DNA from: Duncaniella dubosii
GTDB lineage: Bacteria; Bacteroidota; Bacteroidia; Bacteroidales; Muribaculaceae
Direction of reading: 5' to 3'
Length of the DNA stretch: 64,000 nt
Assembly: GCF_004803915.1 (NCBI RefSeq)
Contig: NZ_CP039396.1
Span: 2,294,001 to 2,358,000 of the forward strand
The notes beneath the pieces are model-generated. The model was not told where the DNA came from. It searched no databases and saw nothing but the letters and a program-made list of their open reading frames with translations. Positions 26,845 through 35,050 of this stretch are shown here, piece after piece (the first letter of the stretch is position 1; each line of letters opens with the position of its first letter). A program made the position numbers and the translations under genes.

Positions 26845-27219
26845 ATGAACAGAGGAATAATAACAATCAGTGAAACGGGGGTGGTCACCGTACCAACTGC
26901 CCCCGTGTGGATGACCCAGTTTGAGATAGCCGACCTGTTTGGGGTGTTCTCGTGCGACATCCGCAAGGCGATACGGGCAATCTACAAGAACAAGGAATTG
27001 AGTGAAACTTATACAATGAAGTATATCAAGCAAACTGACGGCATCAGCTATGATGTGTATAACCTTGAAATGATTATAGCCATTGCATTCAGGATATGCA
27101 GTAAAGAAAGTTTTCAGTTCAGACGGTTCGTAATAAATGAAATCTGCGCCTCCAAGAAAGGAAGTCCGACAACATTGTTCTTCTCTTGCGGTAAGGGCAG
27201 TAACCTATGGTATAGTTGA
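26845..27219 (+). CDS. RhuM-family N-terminal-like protein
   Basis: 124 aa. VWMTQFEIADLFGV, then IRKAIRAIYKNKELSE, then YDVYNLEMIIAIAFRI and FQFRRFVINEI follow the order of conserved blocks in RhuM (virulence RhuM) proteins, but the usual long C-terminal part is missing. It lies 21 bases after integrase 2. A DNA-binding role in element control is plausible. Confidence 0.65.
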   Translation: MNRGIITISETGVVTVPTAPVWMTQFEIADLFGVFSCDIRKAIRAIYKNKELSETYTMKYIKQTDGISYDVYNLEMIIAIAFRICSKESFQFRRFVINEICASKKGSPTTLFFSCGKGSNLWYS

Positions 27220-27438
27220 GGTTCATCCCGTCAGCCACCTGTTCCCGATGCTCGGATGCAAAGGTAGCGTGTGGCTTTGACGGCATTGGCAAGGTCAGGC
27301 GGCAGAGCCGTTTCAGGCAGAATCTTCCTCAAACGGGTTTGAGCGTATTCCGCCCGAAAACCTTGCCACTGCCATCCACACGCTTGAAAGGCATCCGGCA
27401 ACGGAAACAAGCGACTGGCGGGAAATCAGAAGAAATAG

Positions 27439-27497
27439 AGGAACGGCTTACAGACGAAGCTAAACATTGATGCTTCATCTGTAAGCCGTTCCTTTTG
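27439..27497. terminator. Strong bidirectional terminator
   Basis: A 22-base stem with one mismatch pairs 27439-27460 with 27472-27493, loop 11 bases, followed by TTTTG on the plus strand. It lies between the convergent RhuM-like gene and the HTH gene at 27567. The region 27220-27438 before it has no gene that I can support. Confidence 0.75.
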
Positions 27498-27566
27498 TCT
27501 TTTTGCCGAAGTTCCATTGCTGCCGCAAACATAGGGCAGACGGCAAACTGCGCTCCTTCAAGAAAA

Positions 27567-27872
27567 TCAGGTTGCCTTCAGTCGGTAGGCGGATTGGTAG
27601 CCGTCAGCCAGCATCCTTTCGATGTCGGATTCACGGTAGAGGATTTTGCCGCCCAACTGAATGTAGGCTATACGTCCCTCGTTGCGGTAGTCCTGAAGCG
27701 TCCGGCGGCTCACTTTCAACCGTGCCGACACTTCCTTGTCTGTGAAGAAACGCTCCCCGTTCAGTGTCGGGCGGTAGTTTGCGGTCAGATGCTCTACGTT
27801 GTCCAGCAGACGGTCAAGGCTGCCCAAGAAGTGGATTATCCACTCGTTGTCTTTGTTAATCAGTTCGTTCAT
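27567..27872 (-). CDS. Xis-like HTH protein (proximal)
   Basis: 101 aa. FTDKEVSARLKVSRRTLQDYRN with the wing GGKILYRESDIERML is an HTH_17 (excisionase-type) domain preceded by a ~35-residue helical N-terminus. It resembles the small Xis2-type proteins of CTnDOT, which act in excision and tra control. Paired with the gene at 27919. Confidence 0.75.
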   Translation of the reverse strand: MNELINKDNEWIIHFLGSLDRLLDNVEHLTANYRPTLNGERFFTDKEVSARLKVSRRTLQDYRNEGRIAYIQLGGKILYRESDIERMLADGYQSAYRLKAT

Positions 27873-27918
27873 ATTACTTTGGATTTAGTGGAATTATTGT
27901 TATTACTCTATTCGGTTA

Positions 27919-28230
27919 TCAGATTGTTCTGCCTTTGAACTTTGCTTCTTTTCGCCTGTCCTCCACGATGGAAACGATGCGTTGCACGTCTTCGGGACGG
28001 TAATAGGTCTTGTGGTTTATCTGCGAATAAGCCAACGTGCCGTTGTCCCGAAGCGTCTGCAAGGTTCGGGGGCTGATGTTGAGCATCCGGCACACGTCCT
28101 GATTGTCCATCCACTCGCTCATTTTCTTTTCGCCGTGACGATGGCAGATGGCATCCATACGGCTGACGAAGCGGTCGAACTTGGCGACCAGTTCCTCGAA
28201 GGTCTTTCTCTCGATTGATACGATTTCCAT
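27919..28230 (-). CDS. Xis-like HTH protein (distal)
   Basis: 103 aa. MDNQDVCRMLNISPRTLQTLRDNGTLAYSQI with the wing KTYYRPEDVQRIV is the same HTH_17 type as its neighbour. The pair of adjacent HTH genes matches the xis2c/xis2d arrangement of CTnDOT-type elements. It is upstream of and co-directional with the other, so likely one operon. Confidence 0.75.
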   Translation of the reverse strand: MEIVSIERKTFEELVAKFDRFVSRMDAICHRHGEKKMSEWMDNQDVCRMLNISPRTLQTLRDNGTLAYSQINHKTYYRPEDVQRIVSIVEDRRKEAKFKGRTI

Positions 28231-28529
28231 ATTGTCTTTCTTTTAGTTGTTACTGTTTCTTTTGCCGCAAAGGAATATATAATCCGTTACCTGACAATAG
28301 GTTCCCCGAAAGTGGAAGCGTGTTGCGCTGATACGGCAGTCATTGTCCGGGATGCTGACTTCCCTTTGGCGGCTATCATTCCTTCTCCTGCAAAGAAATA
28401 CATAATCCGGCATCCGGCAATGGTTTCAATCAGGTCTGGCAGCAAGTGGCACAGGGTGGTAGAGGTTGGCATTGGCTGGAGGCAGCGGTTATCTTCTTAA
28501 TTCTAAAAAATAGAAAGTCACTATGTTTG
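28231..28529. other. Non-coding stretch upstream of IS110
   Basis: Two copies of a GCAAAG(G/A)AATA-ATAATCCG motif (CGCAAAGGAATATATAATCCG near 28266 and TGCAAAGAAATACATAATCCGG near 28395) lie in this stretch with no gene. The repeated motif suggests a binding site for the divergent regulators. The right part may be the left flank of the IS110 element. Confidence 0.4.
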
Positions 28530-28640
28530 CATCAGATTAGCTGACGGGGCGCTCAACGGGGGCTGTCTGCCCCCTTGCCGCTAAGGCTTCCCCGAGAGGA
28601 GTGAGGAGAAAAGATAGACGTAAGGGCAATTGCATGTAAA
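28530..28640 (+). ncRNA. Candidate IS110 bridge RNA region
   Basis: IS110-group elements encode a structured guide RNA between the left end and the transposase gene. Here the 5' flank holds a strong hairpin (GGGGGC 28558-28563, loop, GCCCCC 28569-28574), with further G/C-rich segments to about 28616. I see potential only; loops that match donor and target cannot be defined without the element ends. Confidence 0.3.
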
Positions 28641-28682
28641 TTTGTAAAAGCAAAATACATTAACAGCAAAACCGATACGTCT

Positions 28683-29753
28683 ATGGTACAAAGTAACAAA
28701 AAAGATTTCAGCGGACAAAATATCTCTATTGGTATCGACGTCCATCTGAGAACATGGAGTGTCACGGTGCTCACCCCCTCTGGTTTTATGCGCACTCATA
28801 CTCAAAAGGCTTCGGCCAAAGAGCTCTTTGAACATTTGAACAAGCATTATCCTAACGGTAGCTACCATGCAGCCTACGAGACGGGGTTTTCGGGCTTCTC
28901 GACCTATTATGCCCTGACTGAGCTTGGTATAAAATGCACCGTGGTACATGCGGCTGACGTTCCGACCACCCAGAAGGAAAAGGTCTCGAAGTCAGACCCG
29001 GTGGATTCAAAAAAGCTGGCCAAAGCCCTTATGCGCGGTGAGCTCGGCAGTGTGTACATTCACTCGAAGGACAGCCTCGATGACCGTGCGCTGGTACGCC
29101 ACCGCGCCACTATTGTGAAGCTTTCCGGCGGCATAAAATCCAGAATCAAGCATCTGCTGTACAACAACGGCGTGGAGTACCCCGAAGAATATTTCCGAAG
29201 CAACCGCCACTGGACAAGAAGTTTCATAACGTGGTTGCAGAATGACGTGCGGTTGCTCTCCGACACACGGGTCTCGCTTGACCTGCTCATTGCCGAGGTA
29301 CTCCATTACAGGGAACGCCTCCTTGATGTGAACCGCAGATTGCGCTCGCTGGCGCGCAGCGACAGGTATGCCGAGAAATACGGCATCCTGATGTCGGTTC
29401 CAGGCATTGGTTCGACAATTGCCATGAGCCTGCTTACCGAGATTGACGACATCGGTCGCTTCAGTAACCAGCGCCAGTTCGCATCGTTCCTCGGACTCGT
29501 GCCGATGATGTCGTCAAGCGGCGACAAGGAATACGTCGGTGAGAAGACTTTCCGGGGAAACAAATTCCTCGGTCCAAAAATAGTCGAGGCCTCATGGATA
29601 GCCATACGGCACGACGCGGAACTCTCCGCAAAGTTCGGCGCATTGTGCACCCGCGGAATGAAGTCGCAGGAAGCCATAATCCGGATAGCCCGCAAGCTCT
29701 CCAACATAATATTTTCCGTACTGAAATCAAACCGCAGATATGAATGCCGTTAG
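28683..29753 (+). CDS. IS110-family transposase
   Basis: 356 aa. DEDD-type N-terminal catalytic domain: first Asp in ISIGIDVHLRTW, Glu in AAYETGFSGF, last pair in KVSKSDPVDSKKLAKALM. The C-terminal Transposase_20 domain has SVPGIGSTIAMSLLTEI and FASFLGLVPMMSSSG. Full length, so probably active. IS110 elements leave no long inverted repeats, so I cannot fix their ends; about 180 bases upstream and up to ~150 downstream could belong to it. It sits between the xis-like genes and the mob segment. Confidence 0.9.
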   Translation: MVQSNKKDFSGQNISIGIDVHLRTWSVTVLTPSGFMRTHTQKASAKELFEHLNKHYPNGSYHAAYETGFSGFSTYYALTELGIKCTVVHAADVPTTQKEKVSKSDPVDSKKLAKALMRGELGSVYIHSKDSLDDRALVRHRATIVKLSGGIKSRIKHLLYNNGVEYPEEYFRSNRHWTRSFITWLQNDVRLLSDTRVSLDLLIAEVLHYRERLLDVNRRLRSLARSDRYAEKYGILMSVPGIGSTIAMSLLTEIDDIGRFSNQRQFASFLGLVPMMSSSGDKEYVGEKTFRGNKFLGPKIVEASWIAIRHDAELSAKFGALCTRGMKSQEAIIRIARKLSNIIFSVLKSNRRYECR

Positions 29754-30356
29754 ATAATGCGACACTCAAAAGTCTTATAGGCAAATACAGTAAGACGGCT
29801 ACTCTCGCCTCCTTGATGAGCCTTGGCTGCATCTAAAAGAAAGGTTGTGGCGTCTTTCCTATTATGCTGAATAAGTAAACTGTCAGCCCGATGGGGCGTG
29901 ACTGATAGAAGTTTGCCTGATAGGACTTTTTTAACTACAAGGCATTTCGGGCTCTAACCGATTGCCGGTTATTTGATTGGGGCAGAGGCCTCGATCATGA
30001 CTCTTTTGTGCCTACACAATTGGCACAGAAACATAAGCAATTGATTTTTAACGTTAATCTTTTCTAAATCTCAACGAGAATTTTGGAATACAACATAGAA
30101 GGTGGCAAGGGGAAAAATAAGGACTTAATTCAAATTCGCCTACAATTGAGTCTTTGCCCTTTCGGGCATATACATCCGGCAAAACGGTGAAGTCCTCACC
30201 GCTTTATCAACCGCCATAATGCAAAACCACACAAAATTGCCTAAGAGAATCCAAGTGCTTGACTGACTGTATTAAAGCACCTTACTTTGCTCCCGATAAT
30301 CGGTCAAGGTGTTTACCAAGACCACAGTTAATAACTTAATCAATTTGTTTTTTACA
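29754..30356. other. Non-coding stretch between IS110 and DUF3408 gene
   Basis: About 600 bases with no convincing gene on either strand. The first part is probably the IS110 right end. Short inverted segments (for example around CCCTTTCGGGC near 30150) suggest a leader or terminator ahead of the DUF3408 gene. Confidence 0.5.
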
Positions 30357-30824
30357 ATGAAGAGAGAACCAAACATTACAGAGCAGCAGGCTCGTGAAAT
30401 CGTGGAAAAGATGGGACGCAGGGAATCCTACACTCCCAAGTCGATGAATGACATCTACAGACGTATCGGTCTGGAGCCGGATGAGCTGGAACTGCCCGGC
30501 AATATCGTTACGGAGGAAACGGAGACCGCTATGGCGGATGAACCGTCAAGTGAGGCGGTCGAGAAAACGGCAATGCTGCAGAAGCGTGTCAGCAGCAAGC
30601 AGCGCAGGTTGTCGTTGGAGGAGTACCGCGCCACCTACTTGAAAGTCCCGAAACTTGTCAACCGCAAGCCCGTGTTCGTCAGCGAGACGGTGCGTGACGA
30701 ACTCGACAGGGTTGTCCGCTTCCTCGGAGGAAAGGGCATGAGCGCATCGGGGCTGATTGAAAACCTCGTCCGCCTGCACCTCGACACCTATCGGAACGAC
30801 ATCGAGCAGTGGCGCAAGCTCTGA
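30357..30824 (+). CDS. DUF3408 protein (conjugation region)
   Basis: 155 aa from ATG 30357 (MKREPNIT; a longer frame to 30309 has no better signal). N-terminal helices and an acidic linker precede a ribbon-helix-helix-like C-terminus (KPVFVSETVRDELDRVVRFLGGKGMSASGLIENLVRLHLDTY). DUF3408 proteins lie beside parA and mob genes in CTnDOT-type elements. Here no parA remains. Confidence 0.75.
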   Translation: MKREPNITEQQAREIVEKMGRRESYTPKSMNDIYRRIGLEPDELELPGNIVTEETETAMADEPSSEAVEKTAMLQKRVSSKQRRLSLEEYRATYLKVPKLVNRKPVFVSETVRDELDRVVRFLGGKGMSASGLIENLVRLHLDTYRNDIEQWRKL

Positions 30825-30958
30825 CGGGATTACAGAAAGTCGGTTGGGCTGGTGAATACACTTCATCGGCTTAACCGATACCCAAGATGAGTGAGTACAC
30901 CCGGAAACAAATCCGACAGGCGGAGGATTTTTGTGTCCTCAAAGACACAGCAAGGTAT

Positions 30959-30996
30959 ATTTTCAGTTACCCGAATAATTCTAAGTAACTGAAAAT
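30959..30996. repeat. 12-bp inverted repeat, possible oriT or terminator
   Basis: ATTTTCAGTTAC (30959-30970) and GTAACTGAAAAT (30985-30996) are exact inverted arms with a 14-base loop, located between the DUF3408 gene and mobA, where the transfer origin of CTnDOT-type elements would be expected. A terminator for the DUF3408 gene is the alternative. Confidence 0.4.
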
Positions 30997-31104
30997 GCCT
31001 TCACCGCCGTGGGCAGAATTATCCTCCGCAGTCGGATAATTTCGGGGTTCTTTAATCAAAGATTAAGCAATAGACAAGCCATAAAATTAAAAGAATTAAG
31101 AAGT

Positions 31105-31334
31105 ATGAAAAAGAAGACTAAGTACGGGAGAAATCCCAAGTTGAACCCGAAGACGCACTGCGTGATGGTGCGCTTCGACGATGTGGAATGGAACAGGTTC
31201 CTGACGATGTACGAGGAATCGAACGTGTATGCGAAAGCAGTCTTTCTAAAAGCGCACTTCTTCGGACAGAAGTTCAAGGTGCTGAAGGTGGACAAGACGA
31301 TGCTGGACTACTACACCAAGCTGTCGGATTTCCA
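31105..31334 (+). pseudogene. mobA: mobA-like gene, 5' part, cut by IS66
   Basis: N-terminal ~76 residues of a small RHH-type mobilization protein: basic start (MKKKTKYGRNPKLNPK), then VMVRFDDVEWNRFLTMYEES. The frame runs into IS66 and stops four codons later. The remainder is at 33905-34117. Removing the IS and one copy of the 8-bp duplication GATTTCCA gives LSDFHVQFRCIGTNYNQVVKELR, an in-frame join typical of CTnDOT-type MobA. Confidence 0.85.
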
Positions 31335-31404
31335 GTACAACCATCCGCGATAGCATATTGACGAACTCCGAAAGAGAGTTGTATCTTTGTCGACAAAAAG
31401 AATC

Positions 31405-31821
31405 ATGGGTTATAACAAGTCTTTGTCCGATGTCTATTCAGAGACATGGACGCGTTACAAGAATCAATGCGAGACAGACGGCTATATCGCATTGAACCGT
31501 TTCTGTGCCGGTACCGGCGTCAACGTCCAGCGGCTTTATGAGTGGCTTCGGCGCCGCAAAATCAGCATAAGCGATTATCAACGCAGTCTGCCGGAGAGAC
31601 CGGATTCGTCGCGGGAAGGTGGCGGGCCGTTATTCCGGGAGGTTAAGGTTCCCGGTATTCAGGTTGCGGATGAGAGCCGGGATGTCGGTGCCACCAGTGT
31701 CGTGCGTGACGTGCACATCGAACTCGGTTGGGGCCGAGGCGTGAGTCTGGGAGAGATAAGCGCGGAGGGGCTGGCGCTTCTGGTGGATGTCATGACACGC
31801 AGGAGTGATGTGGAGTCTTGA
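31405..31821 (+). CDS. tnpA: IS66 TnpA (orf1)
   Basis: 138 aa from ATG 31405. Helix-turn-helix-like N-terminus (LSDVYSETWTRYKNQ; YEWLRRRKISISDYQ), and a C-terminus ending in the VDVMTRRSDVES region. This accessory protein is required with TnpB and TnpC in IS66 transposition. Intact here; its homologue in copy 2 is frameshifted. It overlaps tnpB. Confidence 0.85.
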   Translation: MGYNKSLSDVYSETWTRYKNQCETDGYIALNRFCAGTGVNVQRLYEWLRRRKISISDYQRSLPERPDSSREGGGPLFREVKVPGIQVADESRDVGATSVVRDVHIELGWGRGVSLGEISAEGLALLVDVMTRRSDVES

Positions 31822-32164
31822 GGCGGATATGCGGCTCTGGGTATGCCGGCAGCCGGTATCGATGCGCTACGGCATCCGGGGTCTGGCCCAGATGGTGTGG
31901 TCGTGGAAGGGGCATTCTCCGGCATCGGGCGATGTGTATGTGTTTTTCTCAAAGGACCGCAAGACCATGAAGGCGTTGAAATGGGATGGCGACGGATTTT
32001 TGATGTACACAAAAAGACTGTCGCGAGGCCGTTTCCGGGAGGTGCTCAAAAAGGGCGATGACGGCGTGCGCAGGCTCCAATGGGACGATTTCTATATGCT
32101 GATGAGGGGCCTCACGCCTGTGAAGGTGATGGTCGAAAATCGCTTCAGAATGGCCGTAAAATAA
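31808..32164 (+). CDS. tnpB: IS66 TnpB (orf2)
   Basis: 118 aa. Conserved IS66 Orf2 pattern: MRYGIRGLAQMV, then GDVYVFFSKDRKTMKALKWDGDGFLMYTKRLSRGRF. Begins within the tnpA 3' end (ATG 31808, or GTG 31805). Accessory protein of unknown mechanism, essential in studied IS66 members. Confidence 0.9.
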   Translation: MWSLEADMRLWVCRQPVSMRYGIRGLAQMVWSWKGHSPASGDVYVFFSKDRKTMKALKWDGDGFLMYTKRLSRGRFREVLKKGDDGVRRLQWDDFYMLMRGLTPVKVMVENRFRMAVK

Positions 32165-32242
32165 GGCTTAATAATTTGTTAATCAAATAAATAAATGGCG
32201 TGGAAAGTTGCAAATGTCAGATATTTTTTGTAACTTTACACC

Positions 32243-33844
32243 ATGAAAAAGAACGAGTTGATAGAGTTTCTGCAACGTCAGATCGAGTTCCTTCAAGGGC
32301 GGCTCGACGAGGCGTTGGCCTCTGTCAGCTCGCTTACTTTATCCAATGAAAAGCTGCAGTCGACCAACGAGAAGCTTGTGGCGACTGTAGATGAACTGCG
32401 CAAGCAAATGGCCTCAATGGAGGAGGCTATGAAAGGCAAAAGTGCGGAACTGAGCAAAGAGAAAGCCGCGCGTCAGGCAGTGCAGCGTCTGCAGGGCTCG
32501 CCGTCGGAGCGTCAGAAGAAACCGGTGACGACTCCTGCCACATCCGAAACTCGACAGCAGAAGCCAGAGAAGAAACGTACCAACAACGGCGCCAAAAGGA
32601 AGACGCATCCGGAGTGTGAGGTGGAGACCATTATAGTGGAGCCTGACAGTCCGGACTTCAATCCCGAGGCGGCGACGTTTATCGGCGAGTGCGATGTCGT
32701 GCGCTACGTCATGGAGCCGATGCGCTTCAAAAAAATTATCTACAAGGTCAGAAAATACGTGCAGGACGAGAAAATATACAAAGGTTCCGCACCCGCCACA
32801 CCGCTGCTTAACTCGCAGTATACATCTTCCTTCATAGCCGGACTCGCCGAGCTACGCTATCTCCACTGCATGCCACTTGAAAATGCTGTCGAATACTTCC
32901 GTGCCCACGGCTTCGACCTTGACAAAGGCACCGCACAGAAGCTCGTAAGTAAGGTAAGGGTACATCTGGAAAATCTATACAAGGCGCTGGGTCAGGCAAT
33001 AGTCGCGGACAATTATATCTGCGGTGACGAGACCTATCAGAAAGTGCGGCTGCAGGTGGCAACTCCTTCGGGAAGAAAGATCAAGAAAGGCTACATATGG
33101 GTGTTCGTCGGCATGACAACCGGGCTTGTGTACTTCTTCTATGACGACGGCTCCCGCTCGGCCGAAGTCTTCGAGCAACACATAAAAGGCTTCAACGGAG
33201 CCTTCCAGTGCGACTATTACTCGGGATACCGGCATATCGGAATCGGTGGGATGAGCGGGATAAAACGCTTGCCATGCCTGCAGCACATCAAGCGAAAGTT
33301 TCTCGATCTGAAAGACAATCCAAAGGCGCAGGAAATAGCAAAGCTCTTCGGACTCCTTTACCACTTCGAGCATCAGCACCGCATAGGCAAAGACGGATGG
33401 ACGGCGGGAAAGCACCTTGAGTGGAGACAACGATACTCCAAGGTGATGCTCGAGAAAATCCGCATGAGACTGACAGCAGTCAAAGACCGCATCGGCGTGC
33501 CACCCGACGACCCGCTGCTCGCCGCCACCGAACATGCACTCAAACAATGGGACGAGATACCACGCATCTTTGCCTCACCCACCTACAGACTCGACAACAA
33601 CGAAGTCGAGCGAATCAACCGCTACATATCCCTGACCCGTCGCCGACTTACAATCGGCTCCCACTCCGGAGCCGAAGCCGCCGCCCTGTACCACTCTCTT
33701 GCGATCACCTGCCACCGCTGCGGAGTCAACGTCTTCGACTACTTCTGCGACATAATCGACCGATGTGCCGCATGGCCGCCAAACACCCCGATCGAAAAAT
33801 ACCGCGACCTGCTTCCCGACCGCTGGAAACTCTCACAAAAATAG
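32243..33844 (+). CDS. tnpC: IS66 TnpC transposase
   Basis: 533 aa. N-terminal leucine-zipper-like coiled coil (~1-75), zinc-finger/HTH region (~130-250), then DDE catalytic domain: first Asp near ICGDETYQKV, second in QCDYYSGYRHIG, Glu in LDNNEVERINRYISLTRR. C-terminal IS66_C segment. Identical in translation to copy 2 at 52539. Confidence 0.95.
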   Translation: MKKNELIEFLQRQIEFLQGRLDEALASVSSLTLSNEKLQSTNEKLVATVDELRKQMASMEEAMKGKSAELSKEKAARQAVQRLQGSPSERQKKPVTTPATSETRQQKPEKKRTNNGAKRKTHPECEVETIIVEPDSPDFNPEAATFIGECDVVRYVMEPMRFKKIIYKVRKYVQDEKIYKGSAPATPLLNSQYTSSFIAGLAELRYLHCMPLENAVEYFRAHGFDLDKGTAQKLVSKVRVHLENLYKALGQAIVADNYICGDETYQKVRLQVATPSGRKIKKGYIWVFVGMTTGLVYFFYDDGSRSAEVFEQHIKGFNGAFQCDYYSGYRHIGIGGMSGIKRLPCLQHIKRKFLDLKDNPKAQEIAKLFGLLYHFEHQHRIGKDGWTAGKHLEWRQRYSKVMLEKIRMRLTAVKDRIGVPPDDPLLAATEHALKQWDEIPRIFASPTYRLDNNEVERINRYISLTRRRLTIGSHSGAEAAALYHSLAITCHRCGVNVFDYFCDIIDRCAAWPPNTPIEKYRDLLPDRWKLSQK

Positions 33845-33904
33845 CCGCCCAAAACCTGGACGGCTATTTTTTTAAGCTATACCTGCTGTCGCGGACGGTT
33901 GTAC

Positions 33905-34117
33905 GATTTCCATGTCCAGTTCCGCTGCATAGGCACGAACTACAATCAGGTCGTTAAAGAGCTGCGCATCCACTTTTCGGAGAAAAAGGCGATGGTGTTG
34001 CTCTACAAGCTGGAGAAGTGTACCATCGACCTCGTGAAACTGAGCCGGGAGATTGTGGAGCTTTCGAGGGAGATGGAGGCTAAGTGGCAACAAAGATGGG
34101 ACGATTCCATGGCATAA
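33905..34117 (+). pseudogene. mobA: mobA-like gene, 3' part
   Basis: C-terminal ~70 residues of the split MobA (FHVQFRCIGTNYNQVVKELR, then KKAMVLLYKLEKCTIDLVKLSREIVELSREMEAKW, a helical tail). It starts at the second copy of the target duplication. The relaxase gene (mobB) that normally follows is absent. Confidence 0.85.
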
Positions 34118-34341
34118 TGCTCCTTTGATAAGCAGTCCGGCAAGTGAACGAATTCCCACGGGCAATTTCATTGCCGACCATGTCACAATCGTGCGTCCGG
34201 GGCTGTATGTCAAGGATGAGAACCGACCGATAGGAATGAAAATGTAAAATTTTAATAGTCCCAAGAAGCCATTTAGAGTGAATTGTAGTCTGAATGGCTT
34301 CATTTACATGTTATGTTATAGATAGTTTGAAATAAAATCAC
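34118..34341. other. Deletion scar with possible gene tail
   Basis: About 220 bases. One frame to 34247 ends in a protein-like stretch (PTGNFIADHVTIVRPGLYVKDENRPIGMKM in pieces of this order) followed by a stop codon, which looks like the tail of a lost gene. It probably marks the junction of the deletion that removed mobB and the tra genes. No family recognised. A weak dyad (AAGCCATTTAGA/TCTGAATGGCTT) at ~34266-34300 may terminate it. Confidence 0.4.
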
Positions 34342-34349
34342 TACCTTTG
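34342..34349 (+). promoter_or_regulatory. -7 box for the cargo Crp/Fnr gene
   Basis: TACCTTTG then C, 26 bases upstream of the ATG at 34376. Matches TAnnTTTG. Confidence 0.6.
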
Positions 34350-34375
34350 CAAATAGATGTCATACAGACTATTAT

Positions 34376-34945
34376 ATGGATAAATTCAATCTCTATATAG
34401 ATAAAATTGATTTGAACTTTTGGCGCGAACTATGCACCAAAGAGGGTAAGTTACGCTCATACAAAAAAGGTGAATATTTTCTTCATCGTGGAGAAACCAC
34501 AAAATGTGTATGGGGATTCATTAAACACGGATATTTCAAGTATTCTGTGATAGACTCAGAGGGTAATATTCATATTACCGGATTTTCATTTTGTGATACT
34601 CCGATAGGTGATTATTCAAGTCTGGTGATGAATACTCCTGTTGCAGCAGATATTATAGCGGCAAAGGATTCTGAAGTTTATGTATGTAACCGAAACATTG
34701 TGGATGAACTATTCGAGAAAGAACCTAAGCTGCATAGTGCTATATCGGACGGATTTTTCATTCAGGCATACGATAGTTTTCTGAATATGTATCGTCTGTC
34801 TGCAAAGGAACATTATATCCATTTATTAAGGTGTTGCCCTGATATACTGCAAAACATCACACTTAAAGAATTGGCATCTTATCTGCAAATAACGCCAACA
34901 TATCTTAGCCGTATTCGCAAGGAGATTACTTTTGGAGAGAAATAG
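34376..34945 (+). CDS. Crp/Fnr-family regulator of the cargo operon
   Basis: 189 aa. Jelly-roll effector domain (YKKGEYFLHRGETTKCVWGFIKHG) and C-terminal HTH (LKELASYLQITPTYLSRIRKE). The same group as the regulator at 756. It lies just upstream of, and co-directional with, the lipoprotein/TonB-receptor genes, with a dyad and promoter between, so it probably controls them. AT-rich relative to the integrase genes, suggesting that the cargo has a different origin. Confidence 0.85.
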   Translation: MDKFNLYIDKIDLNFWRELCTKEGKLRSYKKGEYFLHRGETTKCVWGFIKHGYFKYSVIDSEGNIHITGFSFCDTPIGDYSSLVMNTPVAADIIAAKDSEVYVCNRNIVDELFEKEPKLHSAISDGFFIQAYDSFLNMYRLSAKEHYIHLLRCCPDILQNITLKELASYLQITPTYLSRIRKEITFGEK

Positions 34946-34971
34946 CATCTCCGAAAAAATACCCTTCTGTG

Positions 34972-34997
34972 CAACTCTCAACTTAGTTTGAGAGTTG
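34972..34997. promoter_or_regulatory. 10-bp dyad: operator or terminator
   Basis: CAACTCTCAA (34972-34981) and TTGAGAGTTG (34988-34997) are perfect arms with a 6-base spacer. The right arm ends 17 bases before the -7 box at 35014. It could be the site for the upstream regulator, or the terminator of that gene (it is followed by TTTCGTTT). Confidence 0.5.
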
Positions 34998-35013
34998 TTT
35001 CGTTTAATGCCCG

Positions 35014-35021
35014 TAACTTTG
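35014..35021 (+). promoter_or_regulatory. -7 box of the lipoprotein/TonB-receptor operon
   Basis: TAACTTTG then C matches TAnnTTTG. A TTTG at 34987-34990 lies 23 bases upstream of it and could be the -33 element. It falls within the dyad, so a bound regulator would affect promoter recognition. Confidence 0.6.
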
Positions 35022-35050
35022 CACTGATTATAACAACCAAAAAAAGTAAT

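Larger units (their letters stand above)
31335..33904 (+). mobile_element. IS66-family element, copy 1 (2570 bp)
   Basis: Complete IS66 with imperfect ~20-bp terminal inverted repeats starting GTACAACC (left ...ATCCGCGATAGC, right arm ...GTCCGCGACAGC) and an 8-bp target duplication GATTTCCA (31327-31334 and 33905-33912). Carries tnpA, tnpB and tnpC, all intact. Inserted in mobA. Confidence 0.95.

Noticed and set aside
34053..34247. 64-aa frame as a separate gene
   Set aside because: Its start lies inside mobA in another frame; only the tail looks protein-like, so I treat it as a scar.
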